Positions 27,214 through 36,226 of a stretch of DNA of 64,000 nucleotides are shown in pieces. The translations under genes were made by a program, and so were the position numbers. Source of the DNA: DAOUKH01 sp034421515. GTDB lineage: Bacteria > Chloroflexota > Dehalococcoidia > SHYB01. The stretch is taken from NCBI GenBank assembly GCA_034421515.1, contig DAOUKH010000012.1, forward strand, positions 17,343-81,342, in the 5' to 3' direction. Each line of letters starts with the position of its first letter. The stretch's first letter is position 1. A model generated the notes under the pieces. That model was given only the letters and a program-made list of their open reading frames with translations. It was not told the DNA's origin and made no database searches.

Positions 27214-28620
27214 ATGTCACGAGCCGCGACGCCCCTCCTGCGCTGGAGCCTCCCGGTCACCATCCTGACCTTGGTCGTCGCGGCGTGCTCGACTGAGGCG
27301 CCGGCTGCCTCCCCGGCCCCTTCGCCGCAACCGCCCACGACAACACCGACCGTCCAGCCGGCCGCTCCAACAAACACGCCAACCGTCGCCGCCCCAACCG
27401 CGACGTCGCCGGCCGGCGACGAAACCGCCTTCGGCAGCCTCGCCTACGTCGGCGCCGACGGCCACGTCTACGTCATGCGCGCCGACGGCTCCAACCGCAT
27501 GCGGATCAGCGAGCCCGATCCCGAGGGCGCGCGCGCGGCGCACACCTGGCCCATGTGGTCGGGCGACGGCGGGTCGGTCCTCTTCTCACGTGTCGTGGTC
27601 GACGCTGACGGGCCGCAGTTCTCCCTGCAATCAGCCACGCTGGGGGACACTGGACCCAGCCTCGTCTATGAGAACCCTCCCGGCGCGCGGCTCGTTGGCC
27701 GTAACGCGCCGCACTACACCAACGGCTCTCCGGACGGCCAACACGTAGCGTTCCTTGCCGTCGCGGGGAACATGGCCCTGCTCCTCGGCGACGTCGAGGG
27801 CGGAGCCCAGGCGCGGTCCATCGTCCAAGGATCCCCGCTCTACTACGCCTGGACGCACGACTCGGCGCGTCTGCTGCTCCACCTGAGGGACAGTCTGCTG
27901 CTCTTCGAGCCGGGCAGTGACGATGCCCTCACACTCCTCGACCTACCGCCCTCCTGGAGTTACCGCGCCCCGGACTGGTCGCCCGATGGGCAGCGCTTCG
28001 CCTTCATCGGCGACTCCGAACAGGGCTCCTCCCTCATGGTGGCCAATGCCGACGGAAGCGACCCCCGGACCCTGGCGCCCGTCTCCACCACCAGCGCGTT
28101 CGCGTGGTCGCCCGATGGAAGCCGCGTCGTCCTCGCCTCAGAGGTTGCGCCCGCGATCGCGGTCTTCGACGGCCTGCTGTTGGTCAACCCGGAGGACGGC
28201 CGCACCCGCGTGCTGACCGAAGATGCGGCCATCGCCTTCTTCTGGTCGCCCGCCGGGGATCGGCTGGCCGTCATCAGCCTCGCGGAGCAGGGAGGCCGCC
28301 TCGCCGTCACCGTCTTCGACATTGAGACCGGCGCGGCGCGGCAGGTGGCGGAGTTCATCCCCTCGTCCGACATGCGGGTGATGCTCTCGTTCTTCGACCA
28401 GTACGCGAAATCGCACCGCGTCTGGTCGGCGGACGGGCGCTACATCGCGCTCAGCGGCTCGCTCACCGGCGACGACGCGACCCCGGAATCGCACGTCCTC
28501 GTGATCGACGCATCGGGGCAAGAGCCGCCCCGGGCAGTGGTCGCGGGCGCCCTCGCGTTCTGGTCGCCCGTCGCCGCCCCCTCGGACGAAGGCCGCGTCC
28601 GCCTGCGCCTACGCCCCTAA
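27214..28620 (+). CDS. Lipoprotein with WD40-like (PD40/TolB-type) beta-propeller
   Basis: The 468-residue protein has a lipoprotein signal with lipobox VVAAC (Cys25), a Thr/Pro/Ala-rich linker (to about residue 70), and then repeating propeller blades marked by SPDGQ(H/R)xAF and WSPDGSRVVL (for example near residues 170, 255 and 290). It should sit on the outer face of the cytoplasmic membrane. The propeller could bind a protein or polymer; no enzyme motif is seen. TATACT at 27177-27182 gives a likely promoter 31 bases before ATG 27214. Confidence 0.8.
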   Translation: MSRAATPLLRWSLPVTILTLVVAACSTEAPAASPAPSPQPPTTTPTVQPAAPTNTPTVAAPTATSPAGDETAFGSLAYVGADGHVYVMRADGSNRMRISEPDPEGARAAHTWPMWSGDGGSVLFSRVVVDADGPQFSLQSATLGDTGPSLVYENPPGARLVGRNAPHYTNGSPDGQHVAFLAVAGNMALLLGDVEGGAQARSIVQGSPLYYAWTHDSARLLLHLRDSLLLFEPGSDDALTLLDLPPSWSYRAPDWSPDGQRFAFIGDSEQGSSLMVANADGSDPRTLAPVSTTSAFAWSPDGSRVVLASEVAPAIAVFDGLLLVNPEDGRTRVLTEDAAIAFFWSPAGDRLAVISLAEQGGRLAVTVFDIETGAARQVAEFIPSSDMRVMLSFFDQYAKSHRVWSADGRYIALSGSLTGDDATPESHVLVIDASGQEPPRAVVAGALAFWSPVAAPSDEGRVRLRLRP

Positions 28621-28902
28621 CACCTTAAGCCTCTCCCCCCTGGGAGGACACCTTAAACCTCTCTCCCTCTGGAGACCTTTGCATAACCACGCCGCGTAAC
28701 GTCCCCTCCCGTAGGGGCGCCTCGCGAATCGCCCGTCCCCTCCGGCCTTTCCCCCTCTATGGGGGAAACTGAAAGAGGGTGCGCGCCGTCAGGCGCGTCG
28801 GAGGGGTAGGGTGGCAGGGGCCGCGCGACCTTGCCGGAGCCCGCGCCCCCGGTTACGCAAGGGTCTCCTCTGGGAGAGAGAGACTGAGAGAGGGTCCGCG
28901 CC
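28621..28902. repeat. Intergenic cluster of short palindromic repeats
   Basis: No gene is seen here. The stretch holds several copies of the CCTCTCCC...GGGAGA...GAGAGAGGG hairpin family (about 28627-28675, 28746-28795, 28862-28898) and one copy of the GTAGGGGCGnnnCnCGAATCGCCCG palindrome (28711-28735). The same units recur in other gaps of the window. Confidence 0.75.
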
Positions 28903-29826
28903 CTAGAACAGCGCGATGGGGTTCACCGCCGACCCCGTACCGCCGGGCATGTTCAGCGGGGCGACCGTCAGCATGAACTCGTAGCGCCCCTCCTCTGCGC
29001 AGGCATCGGCCAACGGCTCCAGCAGCGCATTGTCCAGCAGCGGCAGACCCAGCGTCGGGATCGCCCCGTGCACCGGCATCGGCAGCTCGTAGCCGCTGGG
29101 GTTGTGGTCGAGCATGTCCCAGACCAGCAGCGCCACGTCGCGGTCGCGGAGAACCGGGAAGCACGAGGCGTGGGCTCCGGGCCAGGGTGCCGGAGTGATG
29201 CCGTAGGGCATGTCCGGATTGGCCGCCTGCCACTGCTCGCGGCCCGCGTAGAGCACCAACGCGTCGCCGGGCAGCAGCTCGACGCCCGCCGCCGCCGCCG
29301 CCTCCTCGATCTCCCAGCCGTGAATCGGCGTCTCGCGGGTCACGAAGGCCCCGCCGCGCAGCTTCGGGATGTCGATTAGCACCCCGCGGGTGACGATCCC
29401 GCCCGACCAAACGTCGATCGAGCCGAACGCCGCCCCGCCGAACTCGATCTCGCGCTCGGGGTCCCGGCCGTTGTACAGCTCGCCCTTGTACCAGATGTGG
29501 CAGAGCGCATCGAGGTGCGTCATCGTCATGCCGTGGTGGTAGATGCCGAAGTAGTCGCCGGCGGCGCCCGCCACCGCCCCCTCGATGGGTGACCGCGTCA
29601 TGTAATGCTGCACCGGGCGCGGGTTGTGCGCCCCCATCGTCTTGTCCAACGGGCGGCTCAACGACACCGTCCGCCCTGACTTCACGAGACCAGCCGCCGC
29701 CACGCGCTTCTCCGGCGTGATCAGGTTCACCGTACCGACGCTATCTTCTTTCCCCCAGCGTCCCCAATTCCTCCGGTCCGCTAGGTACCCCGCAACCTCG
29801 GCCTCCGTCGGCACGCGCTTCTCCAT
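28903..29826 (-). CDS. Cyclase family protein (kynurenine formamidase-like)
   Basis: The 307-residue protein belongs to the metal-dependent cyclase family: SLSRPLDKTMG, HHGMTMTHLDALCHIWYKG with the HxxxxxHxD-type metal-binding histidines, GVLIDIPKLRGG, and LLPGDALVLYAG with HASCFPVL later. Members hydrolyse amides or lactone-like bonds (KynB, isatin hydrolase). The real substrate is unknown. ATG 29826 follows AGGGGG. The very long open frame that continues upstream overlaps the divergent MBL gene and is an artefact of high GC. Confidence 0.82.
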   Translation of the reverse strand: MEKRVPTEAEVAGYLADRRNWGRWGKEDSVGTVNLITPEKRVAAAGLVKSGRTVSLSRPLDKTMGAHNPRPVQHYMTRSPIEGAVAGAAGDYFGIYHHGMTMTHLDALCHIWYKGELYNGRDPEREIEFGGAAFGSIDVWSGGIVTRGVLIDIPKLRGGAFVTRETPIHGWEIEEAAAAAGVELLPGDALVLYAGREQWQAANPDMPYGITPAPWPGAHASCFPVLRDRDVALLVWDMLDHNPSGYELPMPVHGAIPTLGLPLLDNALLEPLADACAEEGRYEFMLTVAPLNMPGGTGSAVNPIALF

Positions 29827-29928
29827 GATTCGGCCCCCTTGATGCGCTGCTGTCAAACGCCGCGATTGTAGCGCAGCTCTCGATTCGCGGTATGATTCGC
29901 GCGGCGCCCGCGGCCTACGGAGGAATCG

Positions 29929-30759
29929 ATGACCGACTTGGAACGGATCGGCCGGTACATCCACCGTCTGCACATCAAGGACACCCACGCCTTCCACCCC
30001 GGCGGCACCAACATCTACTTCGTCGGCGACCCCGCCACGGACATGACCCTCGTCGACACCGGCGAGCAGGACCGGGAGTGGACGCGCCTCATCCTCGAGG
30101 CCTACCGCGCGCTCGGCGAGCCCAAGATCGCCGCCATCCTCATCACCCACGGCCACGTCGACCACGTCGGCGGCCTCGACCGGATCCACGAGGTAATGCG
30201 GGCGCCGGTGCGCTGCCACCCCAAGCTCGTCGAGAAGCTCGTCCCCTACCTGGGTACGGAGTGGGTGACGAAGCTCCGCTCCCGCGAGCGCATCGCCGCC
30301 GGCGGCGGGGCCGTGCTCGAAGCCCGCTTCACGCCCGGCCACGCCGAAGACCACGCCTGCTACTTCCTCAACGCCGAGAAGATCGCGCTCACCGGCGACA
30401 CCATCCTCGGCTCCAGCACCAGCGTCGTCCAAGACCTCGCCAGCTACATGAAGTCGCTCGCCCTCATCGAACGCTTCAAGCCGCGCGTCATCTGCCCCGC
30501 CCACGGCAAGATCGTCCACAAAGCGCCCGAATGGGTGGCTGGCTACATCAAGCACCGCAACCTGCGCGAGCGCCAGGTGCTCGGCGCGCTCAAAGAGGGC
30601 CTCGGCGACGCCGACGAGATCGTCCGCCGCATCTACCCCAAGAACCTCAAGAAGGCCCTGCGCCAGGCCGCCGCCGGCAACGTCCGCCAGCACCTCGCCA
30701 AGCTCCAGAAGGACGGCCTCATCGAAGAGGTCCCGGCCCGCTACGTCGTGGCGGGTTAG
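29929..30759 (+). CDS. MBL-fold metallo-hydrolase (LACTB2-like)
   Basis: The 276-residue protein has the metal motif THGHVDHVGG (His74, His76, Asp78, His79), a third ligand in FTPGHAEDH and Asp in LTGDTILG. The C-terminal 70 residues form a winged-helix-like tail (ALRQAAAGNVRQHLAKLQKDGL), as in LACTB2-type hydrolases that act on RNA or thioesters. The reaction is not certain. A TATGAT -10-like box lies at 29891-29896. It is divergent from the cyclase gene. Confidence 0.83.
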   Translation: MTDLERIGRYIHRLHIKDTHAFHPGGTNIYFVGDPATDMTLVDTGEQDREWTRLILEAYRALGEPKIAAILITHGHVDHVGGLDRIHEVMRAPVRCHPKLVEKLVPYLGTEWVTKLRSRERIAAGGGAVLEARFTPGHAEDHACYFLNAEKIALTGDTILGSSTSVVQDLASYMKSLALIERFKPRVICPAHGKIVHKAPEWVAGYIKHRNLRERQVLGALKEGLGDADEIVRRIYPKNLKKALRQAAAGNVRQHLAKLQKDGLIEEVPARYVVAG

Positions 30760-30781
30760 GGCTTCCTCAAGCCTCTCCCCC

Positions 30782-30806
30782 GTAGGGGCGATTCACGAAT
30801 CGCCCG
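30782..30806. repeat. Palindromic repeat, GGGCGATTC-type
   Basis: GGGCGATTC and GAATCGCCC form a perfect 9-bp inverted repeat around AC, preceded by GTAG. The same 25-base unit is found at 58715-58739 and, with one or more changes, at 28711, 49291 and 43221. Confidence 0.75.
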
Positions 30807-30867
30807 TTCCACCGTCCTCGCTGGCGGCTAGAATGGCGGCGGCCCCACCGGGCTGAGGAGGCGCACC

Positions 30868-31203
30868 ATGCGGGGACTGCCGAGAAGAGCGCGGGCGATG
30901 TACGACAAGATCGCCCCGCGCTACGGAGAAATCACCGACGACCTGCTGTTTGGCGAGATCTGGGACCGGCCGGAGCTGACCCACCGCGAGCGGAGCCTGT
31001 GCGTGATCGCGGCCCTGACCGCCCTCTACCGCACCGACCAGATCCGCGCCCACGTCCAGCTTGGCCTGAACAACGGCTGCACCCAGGACGAGATCGCTGA
31101 GGTGATGCTCATGATGGCCTTCTACGCGAGTTGGCCCTGCGCGGGCAACGCGCTGCGCGTGGCGTCTGAGGTCTTCGAGGAGCGCGCCGCGAAGGATGCC
31201 TAG
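30868..31203 (+). CDS. Carboxymuconolactone decarboxylase / AhpD-like family protein
   Basis: The 111-residue helical protein shows the family core RERSLCVIAALTALYRTDQI and HVQLGLNNGCTQDEIAEVMLMMAFYASWP. It lacks the CxxC pair of true AhpD, so peroxidase activity of that kind is unlikely; it is closer to gamma-carboxymuconolactone decarboxylase-like proteins. TAGAAT at 30829-30834 and GAGGAGG before ATG 30868 support expression and the start. Confidence 0.8.
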   Translation: MRGLPRRARAMYDKIAPRYGEITDDLLFGEIWDRPELTHRERSLCVIAALTALYRTDQIRAHVQLGLNNGCTQDEIAEVMLMMAFYASWPCAGNALRVASEVFEERAAKDA

Positions 31204-31228
31204 CGGGGTACTTTGTTAAAAAATTCAC

Positions 31229-31257
31229 TTGAAAGGCCCAGGGGCCTGTGCTACATT
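31229..31257 (+). promoter_or_regulatory. Promoter of the nuo operon with an inverted repeat in the spacer
   Basis: TTGAAA (31229-31234), a 17-base spacer and TACATT (31252-31257), about 100 bases before nuoA. The spacer region contains AGGCCC-AG-GGGCCT, a 6-bp inverted repeat between the -35 and -10 boxes, a place where a regulator would block RNA polymerase. Confidence 0.6.
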
Positions 31258-31355
31258 GAGCGCCCGCACTTCAGGCGTGCATGGAGCGGCCGCGTTACTT
31301 CTAAAAAGAGGCATCGCGAGATTCATCTAATGCGCTTCACCTTTTGGGGGCCGTC

Positions 31356-31724
31356 GTGAGCGAGTTCGGCTTCATCGGGATCTTCCTCATCTTCGCCGTG
31401 ACGGTCCCGTTGAGCATGCTGCTCCTTCCCTATTTCCTCACCGTCATCGGCGTCAAGCCGCAGGTCAAGGACAGCGTCAAGGACGACACCTACGAGTGCG
31501 GTGTCCGCACCGTCGGCGGCTCCTGGGTGCGATTCAACTTCCGCTACTACTACTTCGCCCTCTCCTTCCTCATCTTCGACATTGAGGCCGTGTTCCTCTT
31601 CCCCTGGGCGGTCAACGCGCGCGGGCTGGAGTGGTTCGGCTTCGGCGCGGTCGCTGTCTTCGTCTTCATCATCACGCTGGGCCTTCTCTATGAATGGCGC
31701 AAGCGCGCCCTGAAATGGAGCTAG
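31356..31724 (+). CDS. nuoA: NADH-quinone oxidoreductase subunit A
   Basis: A 122-residue membrane protein with three hydrophobic spans (near 8-30, 65-85 and 92-115) and the family-diagnostic loop DTYECGVRTVGG with the conserved Cys, followed by FRYYYFALSFLIFDIEAVF. It is the first gene of the complex I operon. GTG 31356 is chosen because TGGGGG lies 5 bases upstream; the TTG 12 bases earlier has no such site. It ends 2 bases before the probable start of nuoB. Confidence 0.92.
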   Translation: MSEFGFIGIFLIFAVTVPLSMLLLPYFLTVIGVKPQVKDSVKDDTYECGVRTVGGSWVRFNFRYYYFALSFLIFDIEAVFLFPWAVNARGLEWFGFGAVAVFVFIITLGLLYEWRKRALKWS

Positions 31725-31726
31725 CC

Positions 31727-32362
31727 GTGCCCGACGTTGACGACGCGCCGACGACCGATCCCTTCGCGATTTCCCGCGAGCTGTCGCGCCGGCTCGACGC
31801 CGAAGAGGGCGCCGAGATCAACCAGCTCATCCTCGACTCGCCCCGCCAGGTGATGGACGACCCCCTGGTGATCTCCGAGGAGACGCAGCGCAACGTCCTG
31901 GTCACGTCCATCGACGCGCTCGTCTCCTGGGGCCGCAAGAACTCAATGTGGCCTCTCACCTTCGGCCTGGCCTGCTGCGCCTTCGAGATGATGGGCAGCG
32001 CCATGTCGCGCTTCGATATCGCCCGCTTCGGCATGGAGGCCTTCCGCGCCTCGCCCCGGCAGGCCGACCTGATGATCGTGTCGGGCACGGTGACCTGGAA
32101 GATGGCCGTCCCCATCCGGCGCATCTACCAGCAGATGGCGGAGCCGCGCTGGGTGATCTCGATGGGCGTCTGCGCCACCAGCGGCGGCCCCTACTACGAG
32201 TCGTACAGCGTGACGCCGGGCGTCAACCGCGTGGTGCCCGTCGACGTCTACGTGCCGGGCTGCCCGCCCCGTCCCGACGCGCTGCTCTACGCGATCATGA
32301 AGCTCCACGAAAAGGTCACCCGAGGCAGCGTCGGCAAGCGCAGGACGTTCACCCGTGACTAG
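31727..32362 (+). CDS. nuoB: NADH-quinone oxidoreductase subunit B (N2 cluster)
   Basis: The protein carries the N2 [4Fe-4S] ligands: tandem Cys83-Cys84 in LACCAFEMM, a third in GVCATSGG and a fourth in VPGCPPRP. About 50 residues precede the conserved core, longer than in many bacteria. Start choice: GTG 31727 has TGGAG 6 bases upstream and follows the nuoA stop directly; ATG 31715 and 31694 lie inside nuoA and are possible. The 211-residue form is used. The end overlaps nuoC. Confidence 0.92.
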   Translation: MPDVDDAPTTDPFAISRELSRRLDAEEGAEINQLILDSPRQVMDDPLVISEETQRNVLVTSIDALVSWGRKNSMWPLTFGLACCAFEMMGSAMSRFDIARFGMEAFRASPRQADLMIVSGTVTWKMAVPIRRIYQQMAEPRWVISMGVCATSGGPYYESYSVTPGVNRVVPVDVYVPGCPPRPDALLYAIMKLHEKVTRGSVGKRRTFTRD

Positions 32363-32807
32363 GGCCATCTCCGGCAACGAGCTTGCCGACCGCCTGCGCG
32401 AGGCCGTCCCAGGTTCGGTCGCCGGCAGCAGCGAGGCCTCGGTCCTAGTGCACGCCGCCTCGCTCGTGGATGCGGCCCGCTACCTCCGGGACGACTACGA
32501 GCTCGACTTGGGCGCGCTGATTCACCTCACCGCGGTGGACTACGTCGACTATTTCGAAATCGTCTACCGGCTGACTTCCTACTACCGCAACCACGGGGCG
32601 CTGATAAAGACCCGCGCCTATGGCCGCGAGGCCCCGGAGGTCCCCAGCGTCATCGACGTCTGGAGGTCGGCCGACTTCCAGGAACGCGAGGTCTACGACC
32701 TGATGGGGGTGCGCTTTACGGGCCATCCCGACATGAAACGCATCTTCCTGTGGGAAGGCTTCGACGGCTACCCATTGAGGAAGGACTTCCTGCTCCGGAG
32801 GCCGTAG
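32355..32807 (+). CDS. nuoC: NADH-quinone oxidoreductase subunit C
   Basis: This 150-residue peripheral-arm protein has DLGALIHLTAVDYVDYFEIV, then PSVIDVWRSADFQEREVYDL and the signature GHPDMKRIFLWEGFDGYPLR, ending with LRKDF. It is the separate form, not the NuoCD fusion of E. coli. GTG 32355 overlaps the nuoB stop. It helps connect NuoD and NuoI in the Q-module. Confidence 0.92.
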   Translation: MTRAISGNELADRLREAVPGSVAGSSEASVLVHAASLVDAARYLRDDYELDLGALIHLTAVDYVDYFEIVYRLTSYYRNHGALIKTRAYGREAPEVPSVIDVWRSADFQEREVYDLMGVRFTGHPDMKRIFLWEGFDGYPLRKDFLLRRP

Positions 32808-32832
32808 GCCCCGGGCGGTCGAGCGAGACGCC

Positions 32833-33936
32833 GTGACGCTGAAGTCAGAACCCATCACCGTTAACCTGGGGCCGCACCACCCCAGCACGCATGGCGTCTT
32901 CCGCCTGCGGGTGGTCTTCGACGGCGAGGTGATCCAGGACGTCGAGCCCATCTTCGGCTACCTGCACCGCGGCTCGGAGAAGCTGGCCGAGGAGCGCACC
33001 TGGACACAGGTTGTCACCCTGACCGACCGCCTCGACTACACCGCCTCGATGTCGAACAACCTCGCCTACGTGATCGGCGTTGAGCGGCTGCTCGGGGTCG
33101 AGGTGCCGGAGCGCGGCCAGTACATCCGGGTGCTCATGGCCGAGCTCATGCGCATCGCGTCGCACCAGATCGCGACGGGGTTCTTCCTGCAAGACCTGGG
33201 CGCATTCGCCACGCCGCTCATGTACATGTTCCGCGACCGCGAGCGCATCCTCGACCTCTTCGAGATGGTGTGCGGGGCGCGGATCACCCACAGCTACATG
33301 CGGGCCGGCGGGGTCAACGACGACCTCCCGCCCGAGTTCTTCCCCGCGCTGGCCAGTGTGGTCGAGGAGTTGCCCCGGAAGTTCGACGAGTACGAGCAGC
33401 TCATGCGCGAGAATGAGATTCTGATCAGCCGTTGCAAGGGCATCGGCGTGCTCCCGCGCGACCTGGCGGTCAACGCCGGCGTGACCGGTCCTCCCCTGCG
33501 CGCCAGCGGCCTCGCCTGGGACCTCCGAAAGGCGAACCCCTACGAGGTCTACGACCGGCTCGAGTTCGACATCCCCACGGGGACGGACGGCGACAACTAC
33601 GACCGCTTCCTGGTGCGGCTTGAGGAGATGCGCCAGAGCCTCCGCATCATCCATCAGTGCGTGGAGCAGATGCCGCCGGGGCCGCACCGCACCGACCTCC
33701 CCATGCTGCTCCGCCCTCCGGCGGGCGAGGCCTATGGACAGGTCGAGGCGCCCAAAGGCGAGCTCGGCTTCCACCTCGTCAGCGACGGTGGCGTCGCCCC
33801 GTACCGCTGCGCCATCCGCTCGCCTTCCCTCATCAACCTGACCGCGCTGCGTGAAATGCTCATCGGCTGGAAGATGGCCGACTTGGTCACCATCTTCGGC
33901 AGCATCGACATCAACATGGGCGAGGTGGACCGCTAG
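32833..33936 (+). CDS. nuoD: NADH-quinone oxidoreductase subunit D
   Basis: The 367-residue 49-kDa subunit shows LGPHHPSTHGVFRL with the quinone-site His pair, FGYLHRGSEKLAE, YTASMSNNLAYVIGVERLLG and PAGEAYGQVEAPKGELGFHL. These residues line the quinone-binding chamber next to the N2 cluster. GTG 32833 starts the gene 25 bases after nuoC. Its TAG overlaps the GTG of nuoH. Confidence 0.94.
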   Translation: MTLKSEPITVNLGPHHPSTHGVFRLRVVFDGEVIQDVEPIFGYLHRGSEKLAEERTWTQVVTLTDRLDYTASMSNNLAYVIGVERLLGVEVPERGQYIRVLMAELMRIASHQIATGFFLQDLGAFATPLMYMFRDRERILDLFEMVCGARITHSYMRAGGVNDDLPPEFFPALASVVEELPRKFDEYEQLMRENEILISRCKGIGVLPRDLAVNAGVTGPPLRASGLAWDLRKANPYEVYDRLEFDIPTGTDGDNYDRFLVRLEEMRQSLRIIHQCVEQMPPGPHRTDLPMLLRPPAGEAYGQVEAPKGELGFHLVSDGGVAPYRCAIRSPSLINLTALREMLIGWKMADLVTIFGSIDINMGEVDR

Positions 33937-35216
33937 TGGAACATCTCGCCACCGGCTGCAAGCCCGATGGCTTCTGGGCCGACATGTCCCTCTGGCAGGA
34001 GTGGGGCATCAACTTCCTGCCGCGGATGGGCGACGAGCTCTGCCGGGCGATGGGCGGCGCCGCTGCCGGCGGCTGGCCCGATCCGCTGATCTACATCGTG
34101 CTCGGCGTCATCGGGAGCCTGCTCGTGGTCAACGTGGCCACCCTCGGCGTGCCCTACGTCATTTTGATCGAGCGCAAGCTATTGGGACGCTTCACCCAGC
34201 GCCCCGGCCCCAACCGAGTCGGCGTCTTCGGCATCCTACAGCCCATCGCCGACGCGCTGAAGCTGATGACGAAGGAAGACACCACGCCGCGCGCCGCCGA
34301 CAAGTTCCTCTTCGGTCTGGCGCCCCTCGCCTTCGCCGCCATGATCATCGCTATGTTCGCGGTGATCCCGTGGGGGCCGTTTGGCGCCGTCCTCGCCGAC
34401 ATCGATGTCGGCATCCTCTACGCCATCGGCGTGACCACTGCGGCGGAGATCGCGGTCTTCATGGGCGGCTGGAGTTCGAACAACAAGTACTCGCTTTTCG
34501 GCGCGATGCGCGCCGTGGCGCTTCTGGTGAGCTACGAGATACCGCTGGTCCTCTCGATCATGGGCGTGGTGGTGCTCACCGGCAGCCTGAACCTCACCGA
34601 GATCGTCGAGCAGCAACGCTTCGCGCCCAACCTGGCGTGGATGCCGCTGGGCTTCATCGTCTTTGCCATCGCCGTCTCCGCCGAGCTCAACCGCGCCCCC
34701 TTCGACCTGCTGGAAGCCGACTCGGAGATCATCTCCGGCTTCCACACCGAGTACAGCGGCATGAAGTGGACGGTGGTGCAGCTCGCCGAGTACGCGTCGA
34801 TCATCGGCTTCTCGGCCATCACCGCGACCCTCTTCCTCAGCGGCTTCAAAGGCCCCGAGCCGATTCCGCCCTATATCTGGCTCATGCTGAAGATGGGCTT
34901 CGTGATCGCGGTGCTGATCTGGGTGCGGGCGACGATCCCCCGGATGCGTGTCGATCAGGTCATGGGCTTCGGCTGGAAGTTCCTCCTGCCCCTTTCCTTG
35001 ATCAACCTGTTCGTCGTCGCCGCAGAGGTCGTGGCCTTCCGCGACGGGGCCGACTTGCCGTACTGGATCATTCCGGTCAACTTCGCCATCGCCATTGGCT
35101 CGATCATCATCATGACGCGCATCTTGGGCTTCCAGGGCCGAACGCGGCGGATCGTCGATCCATCGCGTCCGGTCGTCCAACCGGTCCCCGTGCGCGGCGA
35201 GGCTGCGGGAGGGTAG
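33936..35216 (+). CDS. nuoH: NADH-quinone oxidoreductase subunit H
   Basis: The 426-residue membrane subunit has about eight spans, with the conserved cytoplasmic loop IERKLLGRFTQRPGPNRVG and the E-channel loop SAELNRAPFDLLEADSEI. Both are markers of NuoH, which links the quinone cavity to the proton path. The N-terminal 45 residues before the first span are unusually long and polar. GTG 33936 overlaps the nuoD stop. Confidence 0.94.
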   Translation: MEHLATGCKPDGFWADMSLWQEWGINFLPRMGDELCRAMGGAAAGGWPDPLIYIVLGVIGSLLVVNVATLGVPYVILIERKLLGRFTQRPGPNRVGVFGILQPIADALKLMTKEDTTPRAADKFLFGLAPLAFAAMIIAMFAVIPWGPFGAVLADIDVGILYAIGVTTAAEIAVFMGGWSSNNKYSLFGAMRAVALLVSYEIPLVLSIMGVVVLTGSLNLTEIVEQQRFAPNLAWMPLGFIVFAIAVSAELNRAPFDLLEADSEIISGFHTEYSGMKWTVVQLAEYASIIGFSAITATLFLSGFKGPEPIPPYIWLMLKMGFVIAVLIWVRATIPRMRVDQVMGFGWKFLLPLSLINLFVVAAEVVAFRDGADLPYWIIPVNFAIAIGSIIIMTRILGFQGRTRRIVDPSRPVVQPVPVRGEAAGG

Positions 35217-35218
35217 GG

Positions 35219-35710
35219 ATGTACGGAGAAGGAATCCTCAAAGGGATGGCGGTCACGCTGAAGCACCTCTTCCGCAAGCCCGTCACCGTCGAGTACCCCG
35301 AGGAGCGGATGCCCGAGCACCCGCGCTACCGGGGCTACGAGTTCGTCTGGTACGAGGACCGCTGCACCGGTTGCGCCTCGTGCGCCAAGTACTGTCCTCT
35401 GGGCACCATCCGCATCGAGACCTCCCCCAAGGACAACCCCAACGTCGGCAACGACTACGCCCTCGAGGTCTTCGACATCGACACCGGCCGCTGCATGTTC
35501 TGCGGCCTCTGTGTCGAGGCCTGCCCTTACGACGCGCTCTTCATGGGCACCGGCTACGAGCGCGCCACCTACACCCGCAAGAGCATGGTGGTCCACATCG
35601 ACGAGCTTCGCACCTCGCGCCAGAAGCCGAGCGCCTTCGCCAGACCCCACCTCCACGGCGTCGACTTCGAGCGTGACACCTCGCTGAGCGGCGGAGAGGC
35701 GGGCCGGTAG
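35219..35710 (+). CDS. nuoI: NADH-quinone oxidoreductase subunit I
   Basis: The 163-residue protein holds two [4Fe-4S] motifs: Cys49, 52, 55, 59 (CTGCASCAKYCP) and Cys92, 95, 98, 102 (CMFCGLCVEACP). They carry electrons to N2 in NuoB. With NuoEFG missing, NuoI is the likely docking point for the electron donor. ATG 35219 lies 3 bases after the nuoH stop, with GGGAGGG upstream. The rest of the longer open frame is a shadow of nuoH. Confidence 0.94.
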   Translation: MYGEGILKGMAVTLKHLFRKPVTVEYPEERMPEHPRYRGYEFVWYEDRCTGCASCAKYCPLGTIRIETSPKDNPNVGNDYALEVFDIDTGRCMFCGLCVEACPYDALFMGTGYERATYTRKSMVVHIDELRTSRQKPSAFARPHLHGVDFERDTSLSGGEAGR

Positions 35711-35715
35711 CGGTT

Positions 35716-36219
35716 ATGGACGTCGGATCGGGCAACTCGATTGCCTTCTGGATACTCGGCTCCGGGGCGGCGATCTCCGCGCTGGGCGTCGTGCTGGTGC
35801 GCGACATCTTCCGCGCCGCCCTCCTGCTCGTGGCGACCTTCCTCTTCGTCGCCGGGCTGTTCATCACCCTGAGCGCCGACTTCCTCGCCGTGGTCCAGAT
35901 ACTCATCTACGGCGGCGGCATCTCGATCCTCATCGTCTTCGCCATCCTGCTCACCCGCGACGTGCAGCAGGGCAACCCCTCCGGCAAGCTGATGCGGCCC
36001 GCGATGGGTCTGGCGGCCCTCCTGCTGGCCACCTTCGTCACCGCCATCGTCAACACCGACTGGAAGATCTCCGGCAGCGAACCGCTGGGCAGCACCACGG
36101 CGGCCATCGCCGATCTCATCGTGAACGTCTACGTCCTCGCGTTCATCATCGTCGGCGTGCTCCTGCTCGCGGTGATGATCGGCGCGATCGTGATCGCCAA
36201 GGGCAAGGACGAGGACTAG
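35716..36219 (+). CDS. nuoJ: NADH-quinone oxidoreductase subunit J
   Basis: A 167-residue membrane protein with five spans and the family segment FLAVVQILIYGGGISILIVF, the pi-bulge helix of NuoJ. It starts 5 bases after nuoI with ATG 35716 and ends 7 bases before nuoK. A polar loop (about residues 110-130) is typical in length. Confidence 0.92.
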   Translation: MDVGSGNSIAFWILGSGAAISALGVVLVRDIFRAALLLVATFLFVAGLFITLSADFLAVVQILIYGGGISILIVFAILLTRDVQQGNPSGKLMRPAMGLAALLLATFVTAIVNTDWKISGSEPLGSTTAAIADLIVNVYVLAFIIVGVLLLAVMIGAIVIAKGKDED

Positions 36220-36226
36220 AGAGCGC

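Noticed and set aside
28621..28902. CRISPR array in the repeat-rich gaps
   Set aside because: Repeats are palindromic, of variable length and not evenly spaced, and no cas genes are seen in the window.
28903..30693. A 596-residue minus-strand protein covering the MBL gene
   Set aside because: Only the 307 residues from ATG 29826 resemble a protein family; the rest is the high-GC antisense of the MBL gene.
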